Below, one piece after another: positions 7,065 through 13,728 of a stretch of 13,728 nt of DNA. Source of the stretch: Planctomycetota bacterium (lineage in GTDB: Bacteria > Planctomycetota > UBA1135 > JALUZX01). A model generated the notes under the pieces. The model saw only the letters and a program-made list of their open reading frames with translations, was not told where the DNA came from and ran no database searches. A program made the position numbers and the translations under genes. How positions within the stretch are numbered: the first letter of the stretch is position 1; each line of letters begins with the position of its first letter. Location of the stretch: positions 1 through 13,728 of the forward strand of contig JALUZX010000066.1 of assembly GCA_027011425.1 (NCBI GenBank), written 5' to 3'.

Positions 7065-8852
7065 ATGAAACACTTTTTCCAGGCGGCCTTTTTGTTCTTC
7101 CTGGCTCCCGGCCTTCTCCCGGCCCAGGCGCCTCCGCCCAAGCCCATTGCCAAGCACGCCGTGGACCAGGGGCTCCACTGGCTCTTCCTCCAGGGGGCGG
7201 CCCCCATGGCGAAGAGTTCCACCCCCGTGCTGGACGCCGCCCGCTACCTGGTGGCCTCCGCCAGGTGCCACCGGGCCTACACCCTGGAGGACGGCCCCGT
7301 GGTCCGCCCCTTCCTGGACCTGGTCTTCAAGAACCGCCGTCCCGAAGGGGGGTTCTACGGGGAGGACGCGCCGGACCCGGCCCTTTCCACCAAGTGGGCC
7401 GTGGAGGCCTTTCTCTACCTGGACCCCGACCGTTACGCCCCGGAAATCGAAACGGCCCGGAGCTTTCTGAAGAGCCGGGAGAAGAAGGACTCTCCCCGGA
7501 CCCTTCCCTTCGAGGCCTTGGTGGGATCCTACGCCCGGAAGTTGACGGCTCTTCCCTCCGGAAAGCGACAAGGGCTGATGCTTCAATGGGTGCTGGGCCT
7601 GGTCCGGGGCCAGGACCCCAAGGGTTTCTGGAGCGGGGAGAAGGGCAAGCTCGAGACCACCCTGGACCGGGTGGTCCGGCTCGTGGCCCTGGAGCAGTTC
7701 CTCTTCGGGAAGAGACCCCTCCCCTCGGCGGGCGTGCTTCCCCCCTTCGTGGAAAGAGGAATCGACTTCCTCGTCTCCCGGGCCAAGGACGGCAAGTGGC
7801 TCCTGGCCGGCGCCCCCCACCCGGGGATCACGGCCCTCTGCCTCACGGCGGTCCTGATGCGGCCTCCCGCAAAGAGGACGGAGAAGGACAAGGAAACCAT
7901 CGAGAAGGCCGTCCATTACATCCTTTCCGTCCAACAGCCCGACGGGTCCTTCTCCGCCGGCGGGACGCCGGTCTACGTCACATCTGCGGCGATCGAGGCC
8001 TTTCTCGCGGCGGACCGGCCCGAGCTGAAGCCGGCCGTCCGGAAGGGCATGGCCTACCTCCTCTTCATGCAGAACATTGAAAAGCGGGGCTACACCCCGG
8101 GCGACCGGGACTACGGGTCCATCGGGTATGGAGGCGACAACCGGGGCGACCTCTCCAACCTGCAGATGGCTCTGGACGCCCTCCGCTCGGCGGGCCTTCC
8201 CAAGAGCGACGAATCCCTGGCCAAGGCGATCACCTTCCTCCAGCGCACCCAGAACCTGGCCTCGCGGAACGATTACAGGGGAACGGTGGTCCAGGAGGGA
8301 AAGAAGGTTCCGGTCCAGCCCGGCAACGACGGCGGCGCCTCCTACTACCCGGGTTATTCCAACGCCGGGTTCATCAAGCTCGCCGACGGGACCCTGGTCC
8401 CCAGGAGTTACGGCTCCATGACCTGGGCCCTCCTCAAGAGCTACATCCTCTGCGGGCTGACCAAGGACGACGAGCGGGTCCGGGCGGCCTGGACCTGGCT
8501 CCAGGCCCACTACACCCTGGACTACAACCCGGGCTTCCCGGAGAACGAGCCGAACAAGCGCTACCAGGGCCTCTTCTACTACTACCTCACCATGGCAAGA
8601 ACCCTGGCGATCATGGGGGTGGACAAGGTCATGGTCCCCGTCAAGGACAAGGCGGGAAAGACCACCGTCGTCGCCCACGACTGGCGTGCCGAGATGCTGG
8701 CCAAGCTGAAACGGCTCCAGAAACCCGACGGCTCCTGGGTGAACGACAAGGCTTCCCGGTGGATGGAGGGAAACCCCGACCTTGCCACGGCCTACGCCGT
8801 GCTGATCGCGGCCAACTGCCTCAAGGTCCCGAATCTCCCCCTCCCGAAATAA
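7065..8852 (+). CDS. Secreted alpha/alpha-toroid protein (squalene cyclase / prenyltransferase repeat family)
   Basis: This 595-residue protein has a signal peptide (cleavage near LLPA, residue 20) and is helical repeats throughout. Family-typical Q-x-x-DGSF/W turns appear at VQQPDGSFSAGG (289-300) and LQKPDGSWVND (551-561). A glycine/aspartate-rich segment, DRDYGSIGYGGDNRGDLSN (347-365), leads into LQMALDALR, a layout common in planctomycete squalene-cyclase-like proteins. Additional toroid repeats lie near 52-120, 165-215, 230-290, 325-400 and 450-485. I do not see the DxDD acid motif of squalene-hopene cyclases or the zinc ligands of protein prenyltransferases. With an export signal, a terpene cyclase role is therefore unlikely; a carbohydrate- or protein-binding toroid, or complement-like thioester-domain fold, is possible. 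No gene for sterol or hopanoid synthesis is nearby. It is separated by 113 nt from the peptidase gene and may have its own promoter, though none is evident. Confidence 0.9.
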   Translation: MKHFFQAAFLFFLAPGLLPAQAPPPKPIAKHAVDQGLHWLFLQGAAPMAKSSTPVLDAARYLVASARCHRAYTLEDGPVVRPFLDLVFKNRRPEGGFYGEDAPDPALSTKWAVEAFLYLDPDRYAPEIETARSFLKSREKKDSPRTLPFEALVGSYARKLTALPSGKRQGLMLQWVLGLVRGQDPKGFWSGEKGKLETTLDRVVRLVALEQFLFGKRPLPSAGVLPPFVERGIDFLVSRAKDGKWLLAGAPHPGITALCLTAVLMRPPAKRTEKDKETIEKAVHYILSVQQPDGSFSAGGTPVYVTSAAIEAFLAADRPELKPAVRKGMAYLLFMQNIEKRGYTPGDRDYGSIGYGGDNRGDLSNLQMALDALRSAGLPKSDESLAKAITFLQRTQNLASRNDYRGTVVQEGKKVPVQPGNDGGASYYPGYSNAGFIKLADGTLVPRSYGSMTWALLKSYILCGLTKDDERVRAAWTWLQAHYTLDYNPGFPENEPNKRYQGLFYYYLTMARTLAIMGVDKVMVPVKDKAGKTTVVAHDWRAEMLAKLKRLQKPDGSWVNDKASRWMEGNPDLATAYAVLIAANCLKVPNLPLPK

Positions 8853-8888
8853 CCCTTTTGGACACGTGTACGTGAAGAGCGCGCCGGA

Positions 8889-8905
8889 GGGCGCCGAAGG
8901 CGCCC
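8889..8905. repeat. Perfect 7-bp hairpin with GAA loop in the convergent spacer
   Basis: GGGCGCC (8889-8895) pairs with GGCGCCC (8899-8905) around GAA. It is the first of four hairpins between the convergent toroid and DUF5107 genes. It is preceded by the palindrome ACACGTGT (8862-8869) and followed by the palindrome TCGTGCACGA (8911-8920) and a 5-bp stem (8921-8925 with 8931-8935). Confidence 0.6.
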
Positions 8906-8950
8906 GAACGTCGTGCACGAAGGGGCCAAACCCCTCCCATGATTCAGGAA

Positions 8951-8977
8951 GGATGATCCGCCCCCCCGGATCCATCC
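8951..8977. repeat. 10-bp hairpin with C6 loop and single bulge
   Basis: GGATGATCCG (8951-8960) pairs with 8967-8977, with one bulged C at 8973, around a loop of six C. No T-run follows on either strand. Confidence 0.55.
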
Positions 8978-8990
8978 CGGGCCGATGTTC

Positions 8991-9018
8991 GCCCGCGTCG
9001 CCTGAAGGCGACGCGGGC
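8991..9018. terminator. Perfect 12-bp hairpin with TGAA loop, downstream of the DUF5107 gene
   Basis: Arm GCCCGCGTCGCC (8991-9002) is exactly complementary to 9007-9018 around TGAA. It lies 11 nt beyond the stop codon of the minus-strand DUF5107 gene and also downstream of the plus-strand toroid gene, where a bidirectional terminator would be expected. Neither side has a T-run, so it could be a U-less or factor-dependent terminator, or a REP-like palindrome; its GCC-TGAA-GGC core echoes the GCC-GAA-GGC of the hairpin at 8889-8905. Confidence 0.55.
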
Positions 9019-9029
9019 TCCGGCGGCCC

Positions 9030-12000
9030 CTACGGGGAATAAAAAAATTCCCCTGAATAATCAATGATCCGGTTCGCGGCCTTGTCCACGTGCACCTCCA
9101 CCTTCAGGGGCCCGACCTTCCCCCACTCGTAAGGAGACGGGGGCGTGCAAGGCGGCCCGAAAGAGAAGACGAGCCTCCACACCGCCCTGGGCTCTCCATC
9201 CTTCTCCCAGTGCCAGGTCTTTTCCGGTGAGAGGATCTTCCTCGAGACAGGTTTTCCGAGGAGGGCCTCCACCTTCGCCGGCGGAAGGCCCAGCTCCAGT
9301 CCCCGAAAAACTTTCCATTTCTCGAGCACCGAATCCGGTGGAGGAATCACCTTGAAGGAGACCCGGGCTCTCACCTCCAGGGGCCTGCACTTCGCCAGGA
9401 GATCCAAAGCCCCGGGCTCCGCCCCGCCCTCGCGGAACCAGCGCGCCTTGGGTTCGGGCCGGCGGGCCCGGAAGACGGCCCTTGCCGTGTATTCCCCGGG
9501 TCCCAGGACCTCCTTCCTCCATCGGGGCTCCTTGACGGCCCCCAAAAAGACCTTTCCTCCCGGCGGCACCACGAGGAAATCACTCCTTTTCAAGGTCTTC
9601 CCGGCAACGCCGATCCCGATGACGTCGTTGGACGCGCCCCACTTCCACCCGGGCGCGGTCTTCTCCACCCTCCTCATCTTCTTCCAGCAATCGGCCCCCT
9701 CACTCCCCGCCCGTGAGATCCCCAAGGCGCCCAGGGCCTCGGTCCGCCACAAGCTCCTGCTCTCCATTCCCGTGTCCCAGGCCAGGTAAGGCCCGGTCGG
9801 AAGCACCAGTTTCTTTCCCGGCGGGGCCTGCAGATAGAACCCGAAGATCACGGGCTCCCCCTCCTGGTAGACGGGCTTGGAGGGGACCACCACCAGCCTG
9901 GCCTCCCCCGGAGGGGCGAGCCACAAGGGAAAAGGCGACAAGAAAAGATCCTTCTCCCGCCCGATCCATGGGGACTTCGGATCGAGCCTTCGGGCCTCCT
10001 CGAAGGCCCGCCCGGCCTCGGGGAAGAGCCCGAGGGCCCGGAACGCCAGCCCGCGGACCCGGGCCAGGGAGGCGGAGCGCCGCTCCGGCTCCTTCCATCG
10101 CTCCCGGGCCTGGAAGAGGAGCTTTGCCAGGAGGGAGCGGGCCTCCTTCTCTCTCCCCAGGTGCGCCATGGCGAGAGCCCGGTAGACCGTAAACGGCGAA
10201 AGCGGGGGCGCTTCCCGGTCCGCCGCCTTCCCGAAGGCCGCCCGGGCCTCTTCCACCCTCCCCAGGGCCTCCAGGGCCAGGCCTTCGAAGAAGCGGGTCC
10301 TTTGCTCCATGGGCCTCCAGGGACGGCCCGTGCCCAGGTTCTCCGGGTAGGCGAGGGCCGCCCGGAAGTCCTTCAAGGCCCTCCCGGCGAACCCCTGGTC
10401 CAGGCGCTTCACCCCCCGGAGCAGGCGGGCCAGGACCCAGGCGTCCCGGGCGCCCGTCCAGCCCTCCCAGGGGTGAAAGGTGTGGGCCTCCAGGACCTCG
10501 ATGGCCTTGTCGAAATCCTCCTGCTCGATCCAATAGACGGCCCGGGTGAGCTGAACACGCTGGTCCGACCGGGCCGCCTTGGGGGCCTTTTCGGCGAAGG
10601 AAGGGTCGATGGAAGCCGCCTCCGCCCAGAACCCGGGATCCACGCCCTTCCCCCCGGGGTGTTTCTTCATAACCTTCCGGATCCAGGTTCGGGCGCCCCA
10701 GAGATTCTTCTCTTCCTTCCACTCGTAGAGGGCCAGGTTCCTCATGAGAACGGGGCAATCGGGATCCTTTGAGGCCGCCTCCCGCCAGAGAGCGGCCCCT
10801 TCCTCTTTCCGGCCTTTTCCGTAGTAGAGGGTTCCCAGGTAATATCGGGCCTTCCAGGAGGAGGGGGAGCGGCGGATCGCGTCCCGGAGGACGGCGATGC
10901 TCTCCACCCTGTGGGGGAAGACGTAGTCGGCGGGCAGACTTTCCGCCTTCTCCAGGAGATCCCGGGCCGCCTTTTCCTCCCCCAGCTCCTCCAGGAACCA
11001 GAACATCGTATAGAGGGCCATCGGGTAGAGGCGCTTTCCCCCCGCCCTGTCCAGGTAGGACTGGAGCACACCAAGGGCCTCTTCGCGAAGACCCGCCTTC
11101 CAGTAATCCCAGGCCAGCTCCAGGTAGTCCTCGGCGCCCCGGTAGAAGGTCTTGCCCGAAAGGGGGATCAGGTCCCGGAGGGAGGCGTCCTCCCCCTTCA
11201 TTCCCAGCAGTTCCGCCTCCCGGCGGGCCGGCGCGCAGAGGGGATCGTCCCTCAAGAGAGAGGCGATCTCCCTTCGGGCCTCCTCCTTCCTCCCCAGGCG
11301 CCGGAGAAAGGCCGCCCGGAGCGCCCGGGCCAGGGAGTCCCCCGGGTTCCCGGCGGCCGCCCGGGCAAGGGACTCCGCTCCTTCCGCCCACTTCCCCCGC
11401 CTCCCCTGGATGAGCCCGATCAGGAACCAGGCCGCCCTCTTCCAGCCGAGCCTCCGGGTCAGGGGACGCAGGGCCTCCTCGGCAATGACCAGTCCCCCGA
11501 TCCGGAATCCCCCCAGGCCGAAGAGATAGCGCGCCTCCATCCGGTTCCGGTCCTCCCGGAGAGCCCTCCGGCAGAGCCAAAGGGCCTTTTCGGTCTCGCC
11601 CCGTTTCATGCGGGCCCGCACCAGGAAGACCAGGGCGTCCATCTGGGCCGGGTCCTCGGCCAAGGCCCGCTCGTAGAGGGCCAGGGCCGCCGAGGGCTTC
11701 CAGTCCTTCTCCAGGCGGAGCCCCTCCAGGGCCAGCTCCTCCGCCGTCATCCGGGAGTAGGGCTTCGGTTCCTTCCAGGGGGAGGGCCGGCGGTACCGGT
11801 CCTTTTTGGGCGACCAGGAGAGGAGGACGCGCCCCGTCCGGTCCGTCACCCGGATCCGGTAGGTCTTCCCATCCCCCAGGAGCTTCACCTCTTTGCGGAA
11901 GGCCTCCCCCGGGGCCAGGGCCCCCACGCGGAGGACCGCCGCCGGCGCCCCCTCCTCCTCCACAAGGACGGAGAGGTCCCGGAAGGGACGGGTCACGTTG

Positions 12001-13136
12001 AGGCCCAGGCTGAGCTTCTTTCCCTTCCTCCCGGCGAAGAGGGCCGCGTCCCTGGAGGCCGCCGTCAGCCCTCCCATGCCCCCTACCGGATACCAATACT
12101 CGGTCCAGCTCTCCACGCCCCTCGGCTCGAAGAGCCAGGTGTCGGCCTGGTTGGGGAGCCTTCCCGACTGGATCTCGATGTAGGGGCCGCTCCCGTCGGT
12201 GAGGTATCTCTCCCAGGACCGCCCCAGGGGGGCCGTGCCCCAGGTCCAGAACTTCTTGCCCGGACAGTCCCAGCGGTTTCCCGCGTGAACCGTCCCCCTG
12301 TCGCTCTCGAGATAGTAGACGCCGTTGTAATCACCCGGCCGGGCGCAAAAGAAATCCCCCGGAAAGGGGATCTCCCTGTAGAGGCTCAGGTCCATGCCGT
12401 GGTCCACGGGCCAGGAGTAGACCCGGCGCCGGCCGTGGGTGACGACATAGTCCGTGGGAGGGAAGATCACTTTCGCGTCCCGCGAGGCGTGGGCGGCCGC
12501 GTTGGCCCAGTAATAACCGTTCCGGGTAAGAAGGGTGCGGTTGTAGAGGACCGTGTCCACACGTATGTAGGACCGGTCCGGGTAGAGGGTGATCCCCACC
12601 CTCCAGCGCATGCGCCGGACCCACTCGGTGTCCCCCGTGAAGATGGTGGCGCTCCCGTCGGGGTTGCGCCGGAGAGAGGCGAAGACCGGCGAGACGGTGG
12701 TCACCGTGTGGCCCAGACTCGGGAAGTTCCACTCCACCCCTCCCGAGAGCCAGGCCCCCCTCAACCCCACCAGGGCGGGCTTGACCACGCCGTTGCGGTA
12801 GAGGAAATCGAAGTTCCCCTCTTTCCTGGCCAGGGCCCCGTAGATCCTCCCGCCGAGATCGGGGACGACCTCCAGGCGGATCCACTCGTTCTCCAGGACC
12901 GCCGCCTTCCAGGAACGGACCTCCTTCTTCTCCGAAAGGGAGGTCTGCATGGGATAGGGATAGACCCGGCTCTTGTAGAGCGGGGGAAAGGGATCGTCCG
13001 GGCCCAGGGGGTAGGTGGGAATCTCCAGGGTCTCCCAGCGGGCGAGGACGGAGGGCTTCCTTCCCTGGGCCTGGGAGGGGACGAGGAGAAAAAGAGGAAG
13101 AAGACAAGAAAACAGGGCCCTTCTCTTGGCGGGCAT
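9030..13136 (-). CDS. Giant secreted DUF5107-TPR protein
   Basis: This 1368-residue protein has a signal peptide (cleavage near PSQA, residue 23). Residues about 36-360 match DUF5107, a galactose-mutarotase-like beta-sandwich domain: ETLEIPTYPLGP, LENEWIRLEVVPDLGGRIYG, FLYRNGVVKPALVG, GGVEWNFPSLGH, FWTWGTAPLGRSWERYLTDG and ESWTEYWYPVGG are its hallmark blocks. A beta stretch (375-445) follows, then helical TPR repeats (about 463-1060). Next comes an Ig-like beta domain (about 1075-1262, VVVPSKPVYQEGEPVIFGF). The last 100 residues (LGLPPAKVEALLGKP, then Trp-rich strands) weakly resemble the BamE/SmpA fold. DUF5107 proteins are often tied to carbohydrate use, but no reaction is assigned and I see no proven catalytic pair. 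The start is ATG 13136-13134, with AGGAG 8 nt upstream buried in a hairpin. It is downstream of lepB by 48 nt and probably co-transcribed. Its final codons include TTT TTT TAT within an inverted repeat (9034-9053). Confidence 0.93.
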   Translation of the reverse strand: MPAKRRALFSCLLPLFLLVPSQAQGRKPSVLARWETLEIPTYPLGPDDPFPPLYKSRVYPYPMQTSLSEKKEVRSWKAAVLENEWIRLEVVPDLGGRIYGALARKEGNFDFLYRNGVVKPALVGLRGAWLSGGVEWNFPSLGHTVTTVSPVFASLRRNPDGSATIFTGDTEWVRRMRWRVGITLYPDRSYIRVDTVLYNRTLLTRNGYYWANAAAHASRDAKVIFPPTDYVVTHGRRRVYSWPVDHGMDLSLYREIPFPGDFFCARPGDYNGVYYLESDRGTVHAGNRWDCPGKKFWTWGTAPLGRSWERYLTDGSGPYIEIQSGRLPNQADTWLFEPRGVESWTEYWYPVGGMGGLTAASRDAALFAGRKGKKLSLGLNVTRPFRDLSVLVEEEGAPAAVLRVGALAPGEAFRKEVKLLGDGKTYRIRVTDRTGRVLLSWSPKKDRYRRPSPWKEPKPYSRMTAEELALEGLRLEKDWKPSAALALYERALAEDPAQMDALVFLVRARMKRGETEKALWLCRRALREDRNRMEARYLFGLGGFRIGGLVIAEEALRPLTRRLGWKRAAWFLIGLIQGRRGKWAEGAESLARAAAGNPGDSLARALRAAFLRRLGRKEEARREIASLLRDDPLCAPARREAELLGMKGEDASLRDLIPLSGKTFYRGAEDYLELAWDYWKAGLREEALGVLQSYLDRAGGKRLYPMALYTMFWFLEELGEEKAARDLLEKAESLPADYVFPHRVESIAVLRDAIRRSPSSWKARYYLGTLYYGKGRKEEGAALWREAASKDPDCPVLMRNLALYEWKEEKNLWGARTWIRKVMKKHPGGKGVDPGFWAEAASIDPSFAEKAPKAARSDQRVQLTRAVYWIEQEDFDKAIEVLEAHTFHPWEGWTGARDAWVLARLLRGVKRLDQGFAGRALKDFRAALAYPENLGTGRPWRPMEQRTRFFEGLALEALGRVEEARAAFGKAADREAPPLSPFTVYRALAMAHLGREKEARSLLAKLLFQARERWKEPERRSASLARVRGLAFRALGLFPEAGRAFEEARRLDPKSPWIGREKDLFLSPFPLWLAPPGEARLVVVPSKPVYQEGEPVIFGFYLQAPPGKKLVLPTGPYLAWDTGMESRSLWRTEALGALGISRAGSEGADCWKKMRRVEKTAPGWKWGASNDVIGIGVAGKTLKRSDFLVVPPGGKVFLGAVKEPRWRKEVLGPGEYTARAVFRARRPEPKARWFREGGAEPGALDLLAKCRPLEVRARVSFKVIPPPDSVLEKWKVFRGLELGLPPAKVEALLGKPVSRKILSPEKTWHWEKDGEPRAVWRLVFSFGPPCTPPSPYEWGKVGPLKVEVHVDKAANRIIDYSGEFFYSP

Positions 13137-13140
13137 GGTG

Positions 13141-13184
13141 GATCTCCTTTCCCGGGGGGAGGGTCCCCGCGGAAGGAGGAGATC
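13141..13184 (-). promoter_or_regulatory. Hairpin sequestering the Shine-Dalgarno of the DUF5107 gene
   Basis: Nearly the whole lepB-DUF5107 gap folds on itself. In plus coordinates, 13141-13148 pairs with 13177-13184 (8 bp), 13149-13152 with 13171-13174 (4 bp) and 13153-13157 with 13165-13169 (5 bp). A GG bulge (13175-13176) and a C bulge (13170) interrupt the stem, and the loop is 7 nt. On the transcript the 3' arm carries AAAGGAGAUC, the only good ribosome site for the gene, and the AUG follows 4 nt after the hairpin. The 5' arm begins at the first nucleotide after the lepB stop codon. This suggests translational control or coupling by ribosomes leaving lepB; no U-run follows, so it is not an obvious terminator. 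Confidence 0.6.
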
Positions 13185-13706
13185 CTACTCCATCATTCCC
13201 CCGAGATGGGAGAGAGGCCAGAGACAGAGGACAACCTTCCCCCGGATGAGCCTCTTGGGCACGAAGCCGAATTCCCGGCTGTCCAAGGAGATGGGCCGGT
13301 TGTCGCCGAGCACGAAGTAGCTGTCCTCCGGAACTTTCCAGGTAGGCGTGTCGCCGATCTCCCCCACCTTCTCGAAGAATTCCGGCAGGATCCGGCCGTT
13401 CACCACGAGCCTTCCTTTGCGGACCGCCACGGTCTCCCCGGGGAGGGCCACGACGCGCTTTACGAAGTCCTCCCGGGGGTTCCTGGGATTTCCCAGGATC
13501 ACCACGTCGAAGCGGTGGATCTCGCCGAGCTTGGGGGTCACCCGCTCCACCACCAGGCGGTCGCCGTCGTGGATGGTGGGGACCATGGAATTCCCCTTCA
13601 CAACCGAGACCTGCAGGAAGAGCCGGCTCAAGAGAAGCAGGCCCGCCAGGACCAGGGCCGACTCGATCCAGACCCGGAAGGAGAAGGATTTCTCCCGCTT
13701 GTCCAT
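13185..13706 (-). CDS. lepB: Signal peptidase I
   Basis: This 173-residue S26 peptidase, about the size of Bacillus SipS, removes signal peptides from exported proteins at the outer face of the cytoplasmic membrane. There is one N-terminal anchor (about 13-36, SALVLAGLLLLSRLFLQ). The catalytic Ser40 lies in GNSMVPTI (38-45) and Lys83 in DFVKRVVALPGE (80-91). Box E is FVLGDNRPISLDSREFG (131-147). All essential residues are present, so it should be active. The start ATG 13706-13704 is preceded by a purine run (GGAAAGGAAG). The promoter lies beyond the right edge or in an upstream gene. Downstream is the DUF5107 gene, itself a signal-peptide substrate. Confidence 0.97.
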   Translation of the reverse strand: MDKREKSFSFRVWIESALVLAGLLLLSRLFLQVSVVKGNSMVPTIHDGDRLVVERVTPKLGEIHRFDVVILGNPRNPREDFVKRVVALPGETVAVRKGRLVVNGRILPEFFEKVGEIGDTPTWKVPEDSYFVLGDNRPISLDSREFGFVPKRLIRGKVVLCLWPLSHLGGMME

Positions 13707-13728
13707 CTTCCTTTCCCCCCCTTCCAGG

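Noticed and set aside
3467..8975. Three consecutive long minus-strand open frames opposite the gluzincin and toroid genes
   Set aside because: Leu/Val/Gly/Pro-rich low-complexity translations without motifs, ribosome sites or signal peptides; they are complements of lysine- and leucine-rich plus-strand genes.
9034..9053. Inverted repeat with A-rich loop as a terminator
   Set aside because: It lies inside the last codons of the DUF5107 gene (Glu-Phe-Phe-Tyr-Ser-Pro) and has no U-run after it in either direction.
9700..12096. Long open frame (798 codons) antisense-frame shadow within the DUF5107 gene
   Set aside because: Dominated by Gly/Pro/Arg with no domain, typical of an alternative frame in GC-rich DNA; the overlapping frame carries DUF5107 and TPR motifs.

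Overview
This is a GC-rich bacterial segment holding eight protein-coding genes and no RNA genes that I could find. Several gene families point to an uncultured planctomycete-like bacterium: a secreted gluzincin-like protein next to an inactivated relative, a secreted squalene-cyclase-type toroid protein, and a very large DUF5107-TPR protein. This is a family-based guess. Acidobacteria or myxobacteria-like lineages cannot be excluded from sequence reading alone.

Layout. (1) 1-319, minus: the 5' part of a PLP-dependent D-cysteine desulfhydrase / ACC deaminase-family enzyme, cut by the window edge. It diverges across a 79-bp gap from (2) 399-1808, plus: an exported TPR protein. This is followed 14 nt later by (3) 1823-3478, plus: a NicO/RcnA-type Ni/Co transporter with an exported EF-hand-bearing N-terminal domain and a loop of 26 histidines. 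A long hairpin with flanking A7/T7 tracts at 3498-3559 closes this unit. (4) 3653-5404 and (5) 5422-6951, plus: a tight two-gene unit of paralogous secreted gluzincin-fold proteins. The first has lost its zinc site (REIID in place of HExxH) and the second keeps HECNH plus the downstream Glu. (6) 7065-8852, plus: a secreted alpha/alpha-toroid (squalene cyclase / prenyltransferase repeat) protein. (7) 9030-13136, minus: a 1368-residue secreted DUF5107 + TPR + C-terminal beta-domain protein. It lies downstream of (8) lepB, 13185-13706, minus, with a 48-nt gap that is almost entirely a hairpin containing the Shine-Dalgarno of gene 7. Genes 6 and 7 converge on a 177-bp spacer containing four successive hairpins.

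How it fits together. Six of the seven complete genes start with a signal peptide, and the seventh is signal peptidase I, so the window is devoted to envelope and exported proteins. The TPR/NicO pair probably acts in metal-ion export or handling. The gluzincin pair looks like an active protease with a pseudoenzyme partner. The large DUF5107 protein and the toroid protein have no assigned biochemical role. I see no CRISPR array, transposase, integrase, tRNA or rRNA. The most interesting items are the pseudo/active gluzincin pair, the SD-masking hairpin between lepB and the DUF5107 gene, the four-hairpin spacer, and the EF-hand/His-loop transporter with its TPR partner.
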